DNA from: Luteimonas sp. S4-F44
GTDB taxonomy: Bacteria > Pseudomonadota > Gammaproteobacteria > Xanthomonadales > Xanthomonadaceae
Reading direction: 5' to 3'
NCBI RefSeq assembly: GCF_022637415.1
Contig: NZ_CP093340.1
Coordinates: forward strand, 2,046,001 to 2,110,000
DNA length: 64,000 bases
Shown here in pieces: positions 36,171 through 44,706 of this stretch. The translations under genes and the position numbers were made by a program. The notes below the pieces were generated by a model that ran no database searches, was not told where the DNA came from, and saw nothing but the letters and a program-made list of their open reading frames with translations. Every line of letters begins with the position of its first letter. Position 1 is the first letter of the stretch.

Positions 36171-36998
36171 ATGAACATCGTCGTCGTCGACGCCCTGAAG
36201 GCCTACATCGATCCGCTGACGCCCGACGAGCACGAGGCGTTGGAGCGCAGTCTGCTCACAGAGGGCTGCCGCGATGCCCTGGTGCTGTGGGGCAACGTGC
36301 TCGTCGACGGCCATAACCGCTATGGCATCTGCCAGAAGCACGGCATCCCATTCGAGACGGTGCAGAACACCCGTTTCAAGTCGATGGACGATGTCCATCT
36401 GTGGATGATCGAGCAGCACCTGGGCCGACGCAGCGTGTCGGACTACCAGCGCGGCGTGCTCGCGCTGCGCAAGCGCACGATCCTGGAGGCGCGCCAGCAG
36501 GCCCGGCTCGAATCGCCGCCGCCTGCGAGCGACGATGACGAAGCCGCCGCGCCCCAGGACGACGACCGTCCACCGTGGGACGACACGCCCGTACCCGCCA
36601 CCCGCGCCGATCTGGCGCGCGAAGCCAGGCTCAGCGCCAACCAGGTCATGATGATCGAGCGCATCCACGCCCAGGCGACGCCCGAGGTGGTCGAAGCGCT
36701 GAAGGCCGGCGAGATCTCGATCAGCGCCGCCGCCGCGGTCGCCAGCCTGCCCGAGGACGAGCAACGCAGCGCAGCGCAAGCCGGCAAGGCCGAACTCAAG
36801 CAGGCCGCCAAGCGCGCGCGCGATGCGAAGAAGCGTCCGCGCACGCCCCGCGAAGGCGAGGACGGCGAGACCGCCGAGGGCGACGCTCCCGATGCGCGTG
36901 CACTGCAGCGGCGCGTCGATGCGCTCGAACGCGAGAACGCGCAACTGCGCGCCCAGGTCGAGACGCTGCAGGCGCAGTTGCTGCGCCTGCGCAGCTGA
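36171..36998 (+). CDS. Orphan ParB-like protein with C-terminal coiled coil
   Basis: The 275-residue protein has a ParB/Srx-like N-terminal region (about 1-110) with PLTPDEHEALERSLLTEG, VLWGNVLVDGHNRYGICQK and the GRRSVSDYQRGVLALRKR helix. A Glu/Asp-rich linker follows, then a helix-turn-helix-like segment (DLAREARLSANQVMMIERI) and another helix stretch EVVEALKAGEISISAAAAVA. The end is a coiled coil (LQRRVDALERENAQLRAQV). Relatives are annotated as plasmid replication/partition-related, but no parA or origin is near. DNA binding is inferred. Confidence 0.8.
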   Translation: MNIVVVDALKAYIDPLTPDEHEALERSLLTEGCRDALVLWGNVLVDGHNRYGICQKHGIPFETVQNTRFKSMDDVHLWMIEQHLGRRSVSDYQRGVLALRKRTILEARQQARLESPPPASDDDEAAAPQDDDRPPWDDTPVPATRADLAREARLSANQVMMIERIHAQATPEVVEALKAGEISISAAAAVASLPEDEQRSAAQAGKAELKQAAKRARDAKKRPRTPREGEDGETAEGDAPDARALQRRVDALERENAQLRAQVETLQAQLLRLRS

Positions 36999-37025
36999 GC
37001 GCCGCGGCCGGCGCCGACGCGCTTT

Positions 37026-37049
37026 GCGGCCGCCTGCTCAGGCGGCCGC
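37026..37049. terminator. Perfect hairpin spanning the kinase stop codon
   Basis: GCGGCCGCCT and AGGCGGCCGC form a perfect 10-bp stem with a four-base loop. The stop codon of the minus-strand kinase gene lies in the loop and arm. It sits between the convergent ParB-like and kinase genes. No T tract follows on either strand. Confidence 0.45.
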
Positions 37050-38003
37050 GATCGCACCGGGCAGCGGATGCCCGGCCAACCGCATCGCATACAGCGCCGC
37101 GCCGTGGTGCGGCGCGTAGCACGGCGCACGCAGCTCGAAGTCGCCCCCGGTCGCCTGCAAGGCCGCCGCCAGCGGTGCCTGCAGCAACGTGCCCGCACCG
37201 AAGGCACCGCCCGAGCAGGTCACCGGCACCCGGGCGGCGTCGCCGAAACCGAGGGCGCGGCGCACGGCATGGACGATCGCCGCCAGTTCCTGCCCCGCCC
37301 GCTCAAAGATCGCGCGCGCCGCCTCGTCGCCAGCCTCGGCCGCCTGGGCGACCTGCAACGACAGCTGCGCGATCCGGTCGCGCGTCAACGCCTGCGGACC
37401 GTAGATCCGCGCGCACAGATCGAGGTCATCGACGAGATCGAAATGCGCACGCAGCGCCGCATGCAAGGGCCCGCGCGGCAGCCGGCCGTCGCTCATACGC
37501 GAGAACGCGTTGAGGCCCTGGACCGCGATCCAGTACGCCGACCCCTCGTCGGAGAACACCTCGCCCCAGCCGCCGGCCCGCGCCTCGCGCCCCTGCCGCT
37601 GGCCGTAGGCGATCGAGCCGGTGCCCGCGACGATGTTGATGCCGTCCGCGCAGGCCAGCGATCCCGCCCAACCGCAGACCATGTCGTTGCCACAGCGATA
37701 GCGCTGATGGCCGAGCAGCGCTTCAGGCATCGCATCGAGCTGCGGCGTGGCCGCGTCGTCTTCGCCGTGCGCCGGCAGCCCGAAAAACGCGTAGGCGATC
37801 TGGCGCGGTGTCGCCTGTGCCTGCCGGGTGACCGCGTCGATGCCGTCGGCGAGCAGCGCACGTACGCCGTCGAGCCCGATCTGCGGGTGGTAGGCGGTGC
37901 CGCGCTGGACCTCGGCGTGTACGCCGCCTTCGGCATCGAGCAGCACGAAGCGGGTCTTGGTGCCGCCGCCATCGACACCCAGGTAGTAGGACGCGCCGCT
38001 CAT
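37038..38003 (-). CDS. BadF/BadG-type N-acetylhexosamine kinase
   Basis: The 321-residue protein has the ASKHA nucleotide-binding core: phosphate-1 YLGVDGGGTKTRFVLLD at the start, the adenosine-side NIVAGTGSIAYG, RAGGWGEVFSDEGSAYWI and a C-terminal CSGGAFGAG. This matches the BadF/BadG/BcrA/BcrD branch that includes N-acetylglucosamine kinase and the AgaK of proteobacteria. In this operon it most likely phosphorylates N-acetylgalactosamine or a related amino sugar at O6. The ATG overlaps the agaS stop (ATGA). It is the last gene of the operon. Confidence 0.88.
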   Translation of the reverse strand: MSGASYYLGVDGGGTKTRFVLLDAEGGVHAEVQRGTAYHPQIGLDGVRALLADGIDAVTRQAQATPRQIAYAFFGLPAHGEDDAATPQLDAMPEALLGHQRYRCGNDMVCGWAGSLACADGINIVAGTGSIAYGQRQGREARAGGWGEVFSDEGSAYWIAVQGLNAFSRMSDGRLPRGPLHAALRAHFDLVDDLDLCARIYGPQALTRDRIAQLSLQVAQAAEAGDEAARAIFERAGQELAAIVHAVRRALGFGDAARVPVTCSGGAFGAGTLLQAPLAAALQATGGDFELRAPCYAPHHGAALYAMRLAGHPLPGAIAAA

Positions 38004-39175
38004 GGCACCAGCGGGTACAGGCGCACGCCCTGGACGACCCGGTTCACCGTGCCCTGTGCGTTCGGGCTGTCGGGCCGCACGCCCAGCGCTCGCGAGGCGT
38101 GGAAGGCGAACAACTGCGCCACGGCGACATAGGGCCATAGCAGGTCGAGATCGTGGGCGCGTTCGAGCCCGGCCACGCACACCGCATCGCGCGCTGGCCC
38201 ATGCGGCGCGGCGGCGGTGACTTCGATCACGCGTGCGGCCACGCCGTCGCCGCGCAGTTCGTCGAGCAGGTCGAGATCGTAGCGCCGGGTCAGCGGGTCG
38301 TTGGACACGAACACCACCACCAGCGTGCGCGCGGTGACGAAGGTCTTGGGGCCGTGGCGGAAGCCCATCGGCGATTCGAAGCAGGTTGCGATGGCGCCGT
38401 TGCTCAGTTCGCCCAGCTTGAGCGCGGCCTCGCGCGCCAGGCCTTTGAACAGCGCGCTGCCCAGATACACCACACGCTCGAACCCGCACAGCGCCAGCTC
38501 CTGGGTCAGTCCGCGCGCCTGCTGCAGTACGCCCTCGGTGGCGGCGGCGATCGCGGGCACGCGCGTCGCCAGTGTGTGCGGCCCGCTCAGCGCGGCCAGC
38601 GTCGCGAGCATCATGCAACTGAAGCTCGAGGTCATCGCGAAGCTCACATCGTGGGTTTCGGGCGGCAGCAGCAACGTCATCGACTGCCGCACCGCGACCC
38701 GGCCCAGCGCGCCGTCGGCGTTGCAGGTCACCACCAGATGGCGCACGTCGCCGACCAGCGCCTCGGCCAGTTTCACCGCCGCAACGCTCTCGGGGCTGTT
38801 GCCCGAACGCCCGAACGACACCAGCAGCAGCGGGCGCTCCGGATCGAGGTACAGCTGCGGCGCGCTGACCAGATCGGTCGTGGGCACCGCATCGACGCGC
38901 GCAGCGAGGCTGCGGTCGAGCCACGGCGCCAGGCATTCACCGATATAGGCCGAGGTGCCGGCGCCGGTCAGGATCACCCGCGCCGTCGGGTCGCCCGACA
39001 CCGGCGCGATAAAGGCCGCAAGCGACTCGGCCATCTGCGCGACCAGCGCATGGGTGCGCACGAGCATGCGCGGCTGCTGCTCGATTTCGCGCGCGGTCCA
39101 CAGCGCGCCGCTGGCGGCCAGGTCGGATTCGGGCAGGCCGAGAATGTCAGGGCTGGGCATCGGGGACGCAGGCAT
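38000..39175 (-). CDS. agaS: AgaS-type SIS-domain sugar isomerase/deaminase
   Basis: The 391-residue protein contains two SIS domains. The first reads RVILTGAGTSAYIGECLAPWL and LLLVSFGRSGNSPESVAAV; the second has VYLGSALFKGLAREAALKL and the catalytic-side FESPMGFRHGPKTF. The pattern fits AgaS, which converts galactosamine-6-phosphate to tagatose-6-phosphate with loss of ammonia. The gene overlaps kbaZ by 29 bp and the kinase by 4 bp. A second in-frame ATG at 39160 is an alternative start. Confidence 0.9.
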   Translation of the reverse strand: MPASPMPSPDILGLPESDLAASGALWTAREIEQQPRMLVRTHALVAQMAESLAAFIAPVSGDPTARVILTGAGTSAYIGECLAPWLDRSLAARVDAVPTTDLVSAPQLYLDPERPLLLVSFGRSGNSPESVAAVKLAEALVGDVRHLVVTCNADGALGRVAVRQSMTLLLPPETHDVSFAMTSSFSCMMLATLAALSGPHTLATRVPAIAAATEGVLQQARGLTQELALCGFERVVYLGSALFKGLAREAALKLGELSNGAIATCFESPMGFRHGPKTFVTARTLVVVFVSNDPLTRRYDLDLLDELRGDGVAARVIEVTAAAPHGPARDAVCVAGLERAHDLDLLWPYVAVAQLFAFHASRALGVRPDSPNAQGTVNRVVQGVRLYPLVP

Positions 39176-40436
39176 GGTGGTAGTCGTCGAGAGCGATGGC
39201 GATGTGGGCCATCACGAGGGCGGCGGGATCGAGCGGGGCGCGGTCGGCGCGCAGCGCACGCAGCGCCTGCGGCAGGTATTGGCCGACCAGCGGCATCGGC
39301 GGCGGGCTCTGGCGCAGGTTGGCGAACAACTGCTGGCAGGCCGCCTCGATCGCCGGGTCCGGCCAGTAGTAGCGGATGCGGTCGCTCAAGCTGTACTGCA
39401 GGTCGATCGTCAGCGCCTCGCCCTGGGCGTGGTAGTAGCGCTGCCAGTGGCCGGGCTCGGCGCGCATCCGCGCCAGGGCGGTCTCGCGCAGCTGCGCACG
39501 CCGGTCCGGCGCGATCCACTCGCGCTCGATCGCATCGAGCGCCCACAGCGCCTCGCGCAGCGCGAAGGTCAGGCCGGGACCGACCTTGAGGATCGCGAAG
39601 TGATCGCGCACCAGCGCGGCCAGCGCGTCCGGGGTCTGGTAGTCGGTCGAATGCGCCTCGAACACCAGGCCCTTGACCTGTTCGATCGCGGCGCTGAGCG
39701 CGCGCGCGGCCGCCGGCACGTAGTCGATGACCTGGTGGTGGTCGAACTCCACGCCCGGCTGCACCACCGAGGCGATCACCCGCGTCCACGCGGCCTGCAG
39801 GCCGGCGGCCGCGAACGCGTCGCGGTGGGCTTCGATCGTCGCCAGCGCGGCCTCGGGCGCGGTCACCGCCAGGCCCTCGATGGCCTCGGTCGCGCCGCCG
39901 GGCACCGGCACTTCGGTGCCGATCACATAGACCGGCGGCTCGCCGCCGGCCTGGGCATGCGCGGCCTCGGCCGCGCGGCACAGCCGCACCGCGCGTTCGA
40001 CGATCGTCGCCTCGGGCAGCGGCACCGGATCGTCGGCGCAGGCCATCGAGCAGTCGAGGTGGAGCTTGCGGAAGCCCGCGGCGACGTAGGCGGCGACCAT
40101 CGTTTCGGCCTTGGCCATCGCCGCCTCGGCCTCGAGCGCGGTCCAGGGATTGGGGCCCAGGTGGTCGCCGCCGAGCGCGATGCGCGCCGGGTCGACGCCG
40201 ACCTTGCGCGCGATGTCGCCGACGAAGGCGACGAAGTCGGCCGGGGTCATGCCGGTATAGCCGCCATCCTGGTTGACCTGGTTGCAGGTCGCCTCGACCA
40301 GCACCAGCGGCAGGGCGTGGCGCCGGGCATGGCGCAGCGCGGCTTCCAGCACCAGGGGATGGGCGCAACAGATGGAGGGGATGCCGGCGGCGTCGCCACG
40401 CGTGTGGCGGGCGACCAACTCGAGCAGGGCGTGCAT
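39147..40436 (-). CDS. kbaZ: KbaZ/GatZ-type subunit of tagatose-bisphosphate aldolase
   Basis: The 429-residue protein matches the KbaZ/GatZ/AgaZ family: IPSICCAHPLVLEAALRHA, VEATCNQVNQDGGYTGMTP, GGDHLGPNPW, FRKLHLDCSMACADDP, VYVIGTEVPVPGGA and FEAHSTDYQTPDAL. These proteins stabilise the class II aldolase KbaY/GatY and were earlier annotated as tagatose-6-phosphate kinases. No aldolase gene is in the window. Spacing to the upstream EamA gene is 28 bp. Confidence 0.92.
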   Translation of the reverse strand: MHALLELVARHTRGDAAGIPSICCAHPLVLEAALRHARRHALPLVLVEATCNQVNQDGGYTGMTPADFVAFVGDIARKVGVDPARIALGGDHLGPNPWTALEAEAAMAKAETMVAAYVAAGFRKLHLDCSMACADDPVPLPEATIVERAVRLCRAAEAAHAQAGGEPPVYVIGTEVPVPGGATEAIEGLAVTAPEAALATIEAHRDAFAAAGLQAAWTRVIASVVQPGVEFDHHQVIDYVPAAARALSAAIEQVKGLVFEAHSTDYQTPDALAALVRDHFAILKVGPGLTFALREALWALDAIEREWIAPDRRAQLRETALARMRAEPGHWQRYYHAQGEALTIDLQYSLSDRIRYYWPDPAIEAACQQLFANLRQSPPPMPLVGQYLPQALRALRADRAPLDPAALVMAHIAIALDDYHHACVPDAQP

Positions 40437-40464
40437 CGCGGTCCTCGTGTCGTCGGAAAGTGCG

Positions 40465-41376
40465 TCAGTCGGTCGAGGTCGGGCGTTCGGGCTCGAGCGC
40501 CAACAGCACCGAGGCGACCAGTGCCATCGCCAGCCCCACCAGCTTCAACGGCCCGGGCACCACGCCGGCCAGCAGCAACGACAGCGCGGCGGTGATCAAA
40601 GGGCCGCCGGCATTGGTCAACGGCGCGACGACGATCGCCTTGCCGTAGCGGAAGGCATAGACCAGGCACAACGCGCCGATCGCATTGAGCACCTGGATCG
40701 CAGCGACCAACCACGGCCCCTGCAGGCCGGTGGCGATCGGCTGGCCGAAGTCGGTCATCCGCCAGGCCACCGGGACCAGCGCCAGAGCGCCGATCATCAT
40801 GTAGAAGAAGATGCTCTCGGCGCGCACCACGGTGTTGGCGCGCTTCATGAAATAGGCCTGCACGCCCCAGGCGAGCATGATCAGCAGCGACAGCACGAAC
40901 CAACCCACACCCTCGCCTTCCGCGCTGCCCAGCGACAGATCCAGCAACGGCAGCGCCAGCAACGCCAGCACCACGCCGATCGCACCGACCCGTGTGGTGC
41001 GCTCGCGCAGCAGCGTGAACGACAGCGCGATCGTGATCACCGGCGACAGCGAGATGATCGGGAAGATGAAGTACGCCGGCCCGCCGGCCAGCGCCTTGAA
41101 CAGCAGCATCTGGCCGCCGGCACCGAGCAGGCCGATCAGCAGCCCGTAGACGATCGCCCGTGGACTGCGGTCCACACGCCAGCCGTTGCGCCACAGCACG
41201 AACAGCGCCGGCGGCACCATCGTCAGCGCCCACACGCAGTACACCAGCGTTTCGGGAAATGCGGGGCTGGCGGTCAGGCCCGACAGCGCGCCCCACACGC
41301 CCCACAGCACCACCGTGGCCATCGCAAAGCCCAGCCAGGCGCGACCACCGGGCACCGCTGCGGCGACCGCGCTCAT
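40465..41376 (-). CDS. EamA-family transporter in the amino-sugar operon
   Basis: The 303-residue protein has ten predicted helices in two DMT repeats: ATVVLWGVWGALSGLTASPAFPETLVYCVWALT at the start, SPVITIALSFTLLRERTTRVG in the middle, and APLTNAGGPLITAALSLLL near the end. Its ATG overlaps the upstream glycosidase stop (ATGA) and kbaZ follows. In this place it may import the amino sugar released outside the cell, a role more usual for permeases of other families. Export of a by-product is an alternative. Confidence 0.87.
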   Translation of the reverse strand: MSAVAAAVPGGRAWLGFAMATVVLWGVWGALSGLTASPAFPETLVYCVWALTMVPPALFVLWRNGWRVDRSPRAIVYGLLIGLLGAGGQMLLFKALAGGPAYFIFPIISLSPVITIALSFTLLRERTTRVGAIGVVLALLALPLLDLSLGSAEGEGVGWFVLSLLIMLAWGVQAYFMKRANTVVRAESIFFYMMIGALALVPVAWRMTDFGQPIATGLQGPWLVAAIQVLNAIGALCLVYAFRYGKAIVVAPLTNAGGPLITAALSLLLAGVVPGPLKLVGLAMALVASVLLALEPERPTSTD

Positions 41377-43469
41377 GCCGCGCCGTCCGGCGTGGCCTGC
41401 AGCAGCGCGAAGGTCTCGAACGGTACCGAGGCCAGCGTGTCGCTGCGTGCGTCGACCGTGCCAAGGTCAGTCCCGTCGAACAGGTTATGCACCCGATAGC
41501 GGCCCCGGCCGAGCCCACGCAGTTGCAGCGGGCCGTCCCAGCGCTCGGCGTAAAATGCGTAGTACAGCGCGCCGTCCTTGCCGATGACATGCGTCTCCGG
41601 CCGGTCGAAGCCGATGTCGTACAGCGTGCCCAGATAGTCGCCCTGGGGCAGCATGTGCGCGCGATACAGGTCGATCCACTTGCGCCACAAGGCTTCCTTG
41701 TCGGCGCCCAGCACCAGCCCGCCCGGCGGCATGTCGAGCTTCGGCTCGGGGATGTCCGCCGGCCATGTGAACTTGGTCGAGATCACCGCGCCGATGCCGA
41801 CGCTGGACGCGAAATCCGCGCCGCCGTCCGCCAGTTCGACGTGGTCGCCGGCGTAGCTGCCGCGCTTGCCGATCAACGCCTTGATCGTCTTGCCCTTGTG
41901 GCGCACCTGCCACGACGACAGCGGATCGGACGAGGGGTACTGGTCGGTCGCCGGCAGATTGTGGAACGCGAACGCGGTGCCGCAGGGACACAGTTCGACC
42001 ACCGCATCGGGGTTGGCCGCGTGCGCGGCGTCGTAGATCGCCTGCCAGAACGTCGCGACCCCTTCGCACGACTCCATCGGGTCGGCGTGGTGGTGCGCAG
42101 GGTTGTAGCAGGGCGCGACCGCATTGAGATGCTGGCCGTCAAGTTTGAGGCCCTCGAAACCCCATTCGCCGATGATCTTGGTCACCAGCGCGACGTAGAA
42201 ATCGACCGTCGGCTGATAGCCCGGGCACTGGGTGAAGGCGTTCCACCAGGTCACGTTCTGGCTGGCGCCATCACGGTCGAGCAGCAACATGTCGGTGTGG
42301 CGGTAGAGCACTTCGCTGCCCGGATCGGCGGCCAGCGGCGCCAGCCACAGCCGCGGGCGCAGGCCCTGGGCCTTGATCGCCTGCACGAAGGCGATCATGT
42401 CCGCCTCGCCGCGCGGGAACTTGCGCGTGTCGATCTGCCAGTCGCCCTCGTTGGTCTGCCAACCGTCGTCAAGCACCACCCACTCCAGGCCCAGTTCCTT
42501 CACCTTCGGCAACGTGCCCAGCACCTGCTCGGTGGTGAAGTCGCGCTCATAGCCCCAGGCGCACCAGATCGGCGCGAACGCCGAGGCCGGCACCTCCGGC
42601 GCCGCGATGCCTTCGTCGGCCATCCAGCGGCTGTAGTGCTGCAGCACGCCGAAGTAATCGCCGGTGTGGACGGCCACAAAGCAGCGGTCGCTCTCCAGCG
42701 TCTCGCCTGGCGCCAGCGTGGCGGCGCGCGTGCTTTCGATCGCGATCTGCGCCCCGCCATCGGCATTGCGCACCACCGGCAGGTCGAGCAGCCGCGGCTT
42801 GGGCTCGACATGCCCCACCGCCAGCCCGATGTCCCGGCGCCAGATGTTGGCGACCGGCGTGCCGCCGCCGTAGTCCGAGGAATCCATCGCCAGCGTATTG
42901 CGCTGCGCGAAACCCTCGGTCAACGGCTGCACCCAGTCGCGACGGTCGGTGTGCGTGGCACCCGAGAAACTCCAGAAGCCGTCACCGGCGTCGGCCATCG
43001 CATGCGCCGCGTTGCGCCAACCGGCGACCTCCAGCGGCGTCTGGCCGCCATTGCGGTAGCGCGTGCGCAGCACCGCCAGCCCCGGATGGCGTTCATGGAA
43101 GCTCAGTTCCACCGTCTTTTCGATGCCTTGCGCCGAGCGGCCGCGCACCACGTGCCGCCGCCCCGGGCCATGGCGTCCACTGCGGACCCGCTCCACCCGC
43201 TCGTCGACGAACGCGAACTGTTCGATCGCGCTGCCGTCGGCGAGCAGCAGGGCCTCGCTGGCGTCGAAGCCGGTGATCGGCTCACCGCGCGCCAGCACCC
43301 GGCTGCGCAACGCCGCATCGAACTCGAGCGATAACAGGCTGTCGTGCGCGAGTGCGCGGACCTCTGCGGCGGTGGCTGGTGTGGCGGCCTGGACCAGCGG
43401 CAGTGCAGCGGCATAGGCCGCGGTGCCGGAGACGAGCTTGAGCACGGTACGACGTCGGACGGGCAGCAT
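41373..43469 (-). CDS. GH36-like alpha-galactosidase / alpha-N-acetylgalactosaminidase, Tat-exported
   Basis: The 698-residue precursor has a Tat-type signal (RRRTVLKLVSG at 5-15, cleavage after VQA-ATPATA). A beta-supersandwich is followed by a TIM barrel with VVLDDGWQTNEGDW, the nucleophile D444 in GFEGLKLDGQH and a probable acid/base D515 in YPSSDPLSSW. A C-terminal beta domain ends it. The GH27/GH36 clan removes terminal alpha-galactose or alpha-GalNAc. The neighbours (AgaS, amino-sugar kinase, AgaR) favour the GalNAc version. First gene of the five-gene operon. Confidence 0.87.
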   Translation of the reverse strand: MLPVRRRTVLKLVSGTAAYAAALPLVQAATPATAAEVRALAHDSLLSLEFDAALRSRVLARGEPITGFDASEALLLADGSAIEQFAFVDERVERVRSGRHGPGRRHVVRGRSAQGIEKTVELSFHERHPGLAVLRTRYRNGGQTPLEVAGWRNAAHAMADAGDGFWSFSGATHTDRRDWVQPLTEGFAQRNTLAMDSSDYGGGTPVANIWRRDIGLAVGHVEPKPRLLDLPVVRNADGGAQIAIESTRAATLAPGETLESDRCFVAVHTGDYFGVLQHYSRWMADEGIAAPEVPASAFAPIWCAWGYERDFTTEQVLGTLPKVKELGLEWVVLDDGWQTNEGDWQIDTRKFPRGEADMIAFVQAIKAQGLRPRLWLAPLAADPGSEVLYRHTDMLLLDRDGASQNVTWWNAFTQCPGYQPTVDFYVALVTKIIGEWGFEGLKLDGQHLNAVAPCYNPAHHHADPMESCEGVATFWQAIYDAAHAANPDAVVELCPCGTAFAFHNLPATDQYPSSDPLSSWQVRHKGKTIKALIGKRGSYAGDHVELADGGADFASSVGIGAVISTKFTWPADIPEPKLDMPPGGLVLGADKEALWRKWIDLYRAHMLPQGDYLGTLYDIGFDRPETHVIGKDGALYYAFYAERWDGPLQLRGLGRGRYRVHNLFDGTDLGTVDARSDTLASVPFETFALLQATPDGAA

Positions 43470-43485
43470 GTGCCGGGTTCTCCCC

Positions 43486-43571
43486 TTTCGTTCGGTTTCG
43501 CCGAGTCTGCGACAAAGCGGCCGGAGACCGCAACACATTTGTTTCGTTATGTGATAAAAAAGTTTCGCTAT
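43486..43571. promoter_or_regulatory. Candidate AgaR operator repeats (TTTCG direct repeats)
   Basis: In the divergent gap between the glycosidase operon and the lipoprotein amidohydrolase, TTTCGTT occurs at 43486 and TTTCG at 43496. TTTCGTTAT at 43542 and TTTCGCTAT at 43563 are exactly 21 bp apart, two DNA turns. DeoR-family repressors such as AgaR bind direct repeats of TTTCRTTT type. This marks both promoters as likely targets of the DeoR-type gene at 44707-45486. Confidence 0.65.
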
Positions 43572-43587
43572 CGAACTGGAGATCGGC

Positions 43588-44691
43588 ATGTCCATCCCGT
43601 CACGGCTTGCGGCGCTCGTCGCCGCCTGCGCGCTCGGCGCCTGCGCCGCCCCTCGCCCCGACACCGCCCCCACCGCGGCGCTCTATGCGATGGACGATTT
43701 CGCCGCGGTCCGCAAATTCGACGCCCATGTGCACGCCAACGCCGACTCGACCGCGTTTGTCGAGCAGGCGCGCGCCGACGGCTTCGAACTGCTGTCGATC
43801 AATGTCGACTATCCCGCATTCCCGCCGGTGGAGACCCAGCACACGATCGCACTGAAGCAGGCGGCCGCCGATCCCGCGCGGTTCCATTGGGCGGCGACTT
43901 TCCGCATGACCGGCTTCGACAGCCCCGGCTGGTCGGAGGCGGTCGGCGATGCGCTGGCGGCCGAGGTCGCGCGCGGCGCGCTCGCGGTCAAGATCTGGAA
44001 GAACGTCGGCATGGTGGAGACCGACGCGCAGGGCCGGCCGATCATGCTCGACCATCCCGCGCTGTCGCCGATTGCCGAACGCATCCGCGCGCTCGATGTT
44101 CCGCTGATCGGCCACCAGGGCGAGCCGCACAACTGCTGGCTGCCGCTCGAGGAGATGACCACCGACAACGACCGCGAGTACTTCGGCAACCATCCCGAGT
44201 ACCACATGTATCTGCATCCCGAACAGCCCGGCTATGAGACCCACATGGCGGTCCGCGACCGCTTTCTGGACGCGCATCCGCAGTTGCGCTTCGTCGGCGC
44301 GCACATGGCCAGCCTGGAATGGGATGTCGACCGGCTCGCCGCCTTCCTCGACCGTTATCCCGCAGCCACGGTCGACCTCGCCGCGCGCATGGCCCAGGTG
44401 CAGTACCAGGCCGTGCGCGACCACGACAAGGTGCGCGCGTTCTTCATCGCCTACCAGGACCGCCTGCTCTACGGCACCGACCTGACCCAGGAGCCGGACA
44501 CCGACCCCGACGCGTTCCGGCAGGCCGCGCATGCGACCTGGCGCTCGGACTGGATGTTCCTGGCGACGGCGCAGTCCCAGCGCATCGAGACCATCCGCGC
44601 CGACGTACGCGGACTGGCGCTGCCGCGCGAGGTGATCGACAAGGTGTACTACGCCAACGCGATGCGCGTGTTCGCCCCGCACCGGCGCTGA
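43588..44691 (+). CDS. Amidohydrolase_2 family lipoprotein
   Basis: The 367-residue precursor has a lipobox (ALGACAA, Cys about 19). The TIM-barrel domain begins with FDAHVHANA (metal HxH type) and has PLIGHQGEPHNCW, VGAHMASLEWDVDR and the late LLYGTDLTQ with the metal-binding Asp. It resembles predicted metal-dependent hydrolases (COG2159). It is transcribed divergently from the glycosidase operon through a shared operator region, so it probably belongs to the same regulon. It is not a typical NagA/AgaA deacetylase; substrate unknown. Confidence 0.82.
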   Translation: MSIPSRLAALVAACALGACAAPRPDTAPTAALYAMDDFAAVRKFDAHVHANADSTAFVEQARADGFELLSINVDYPAFPPVETQHTIALKQAAADPARFHWAATFRMTGFDSPGWSEAVGDALAAEVARGALAVKIWKNVGMVETDAQGRPIMLDHPALSPIAERIRALDVPLIGHQGEPHNCWLPLEEMTTDNDREYFGNHPEYHMYLHPEQPGYETHMAVRDRFLDAHPQLRFVGAHMASLEWDVDRLAAFLDRYPAATVDLAARMAQVQYQAVRDHDKVRAFFIAYQDRLLYGTDLTQEPDTDPDAFRQAAHATWRSDWMFLATAQSQRIETIRADVRGLALPREVIDKVYYANAMRVFAPHRR

Positions 44692-44706
44692 GCCGCGGGG
44701 CGCGGG

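Noticed and set aside
41160..43334. Plus-strand frame of 724 codons antisense to the glycosidase gene
   Set aside because: His/Arg-rich composition and no family match, while the minus strand carries a full GH36-like enzyme. It is a shadow frame.
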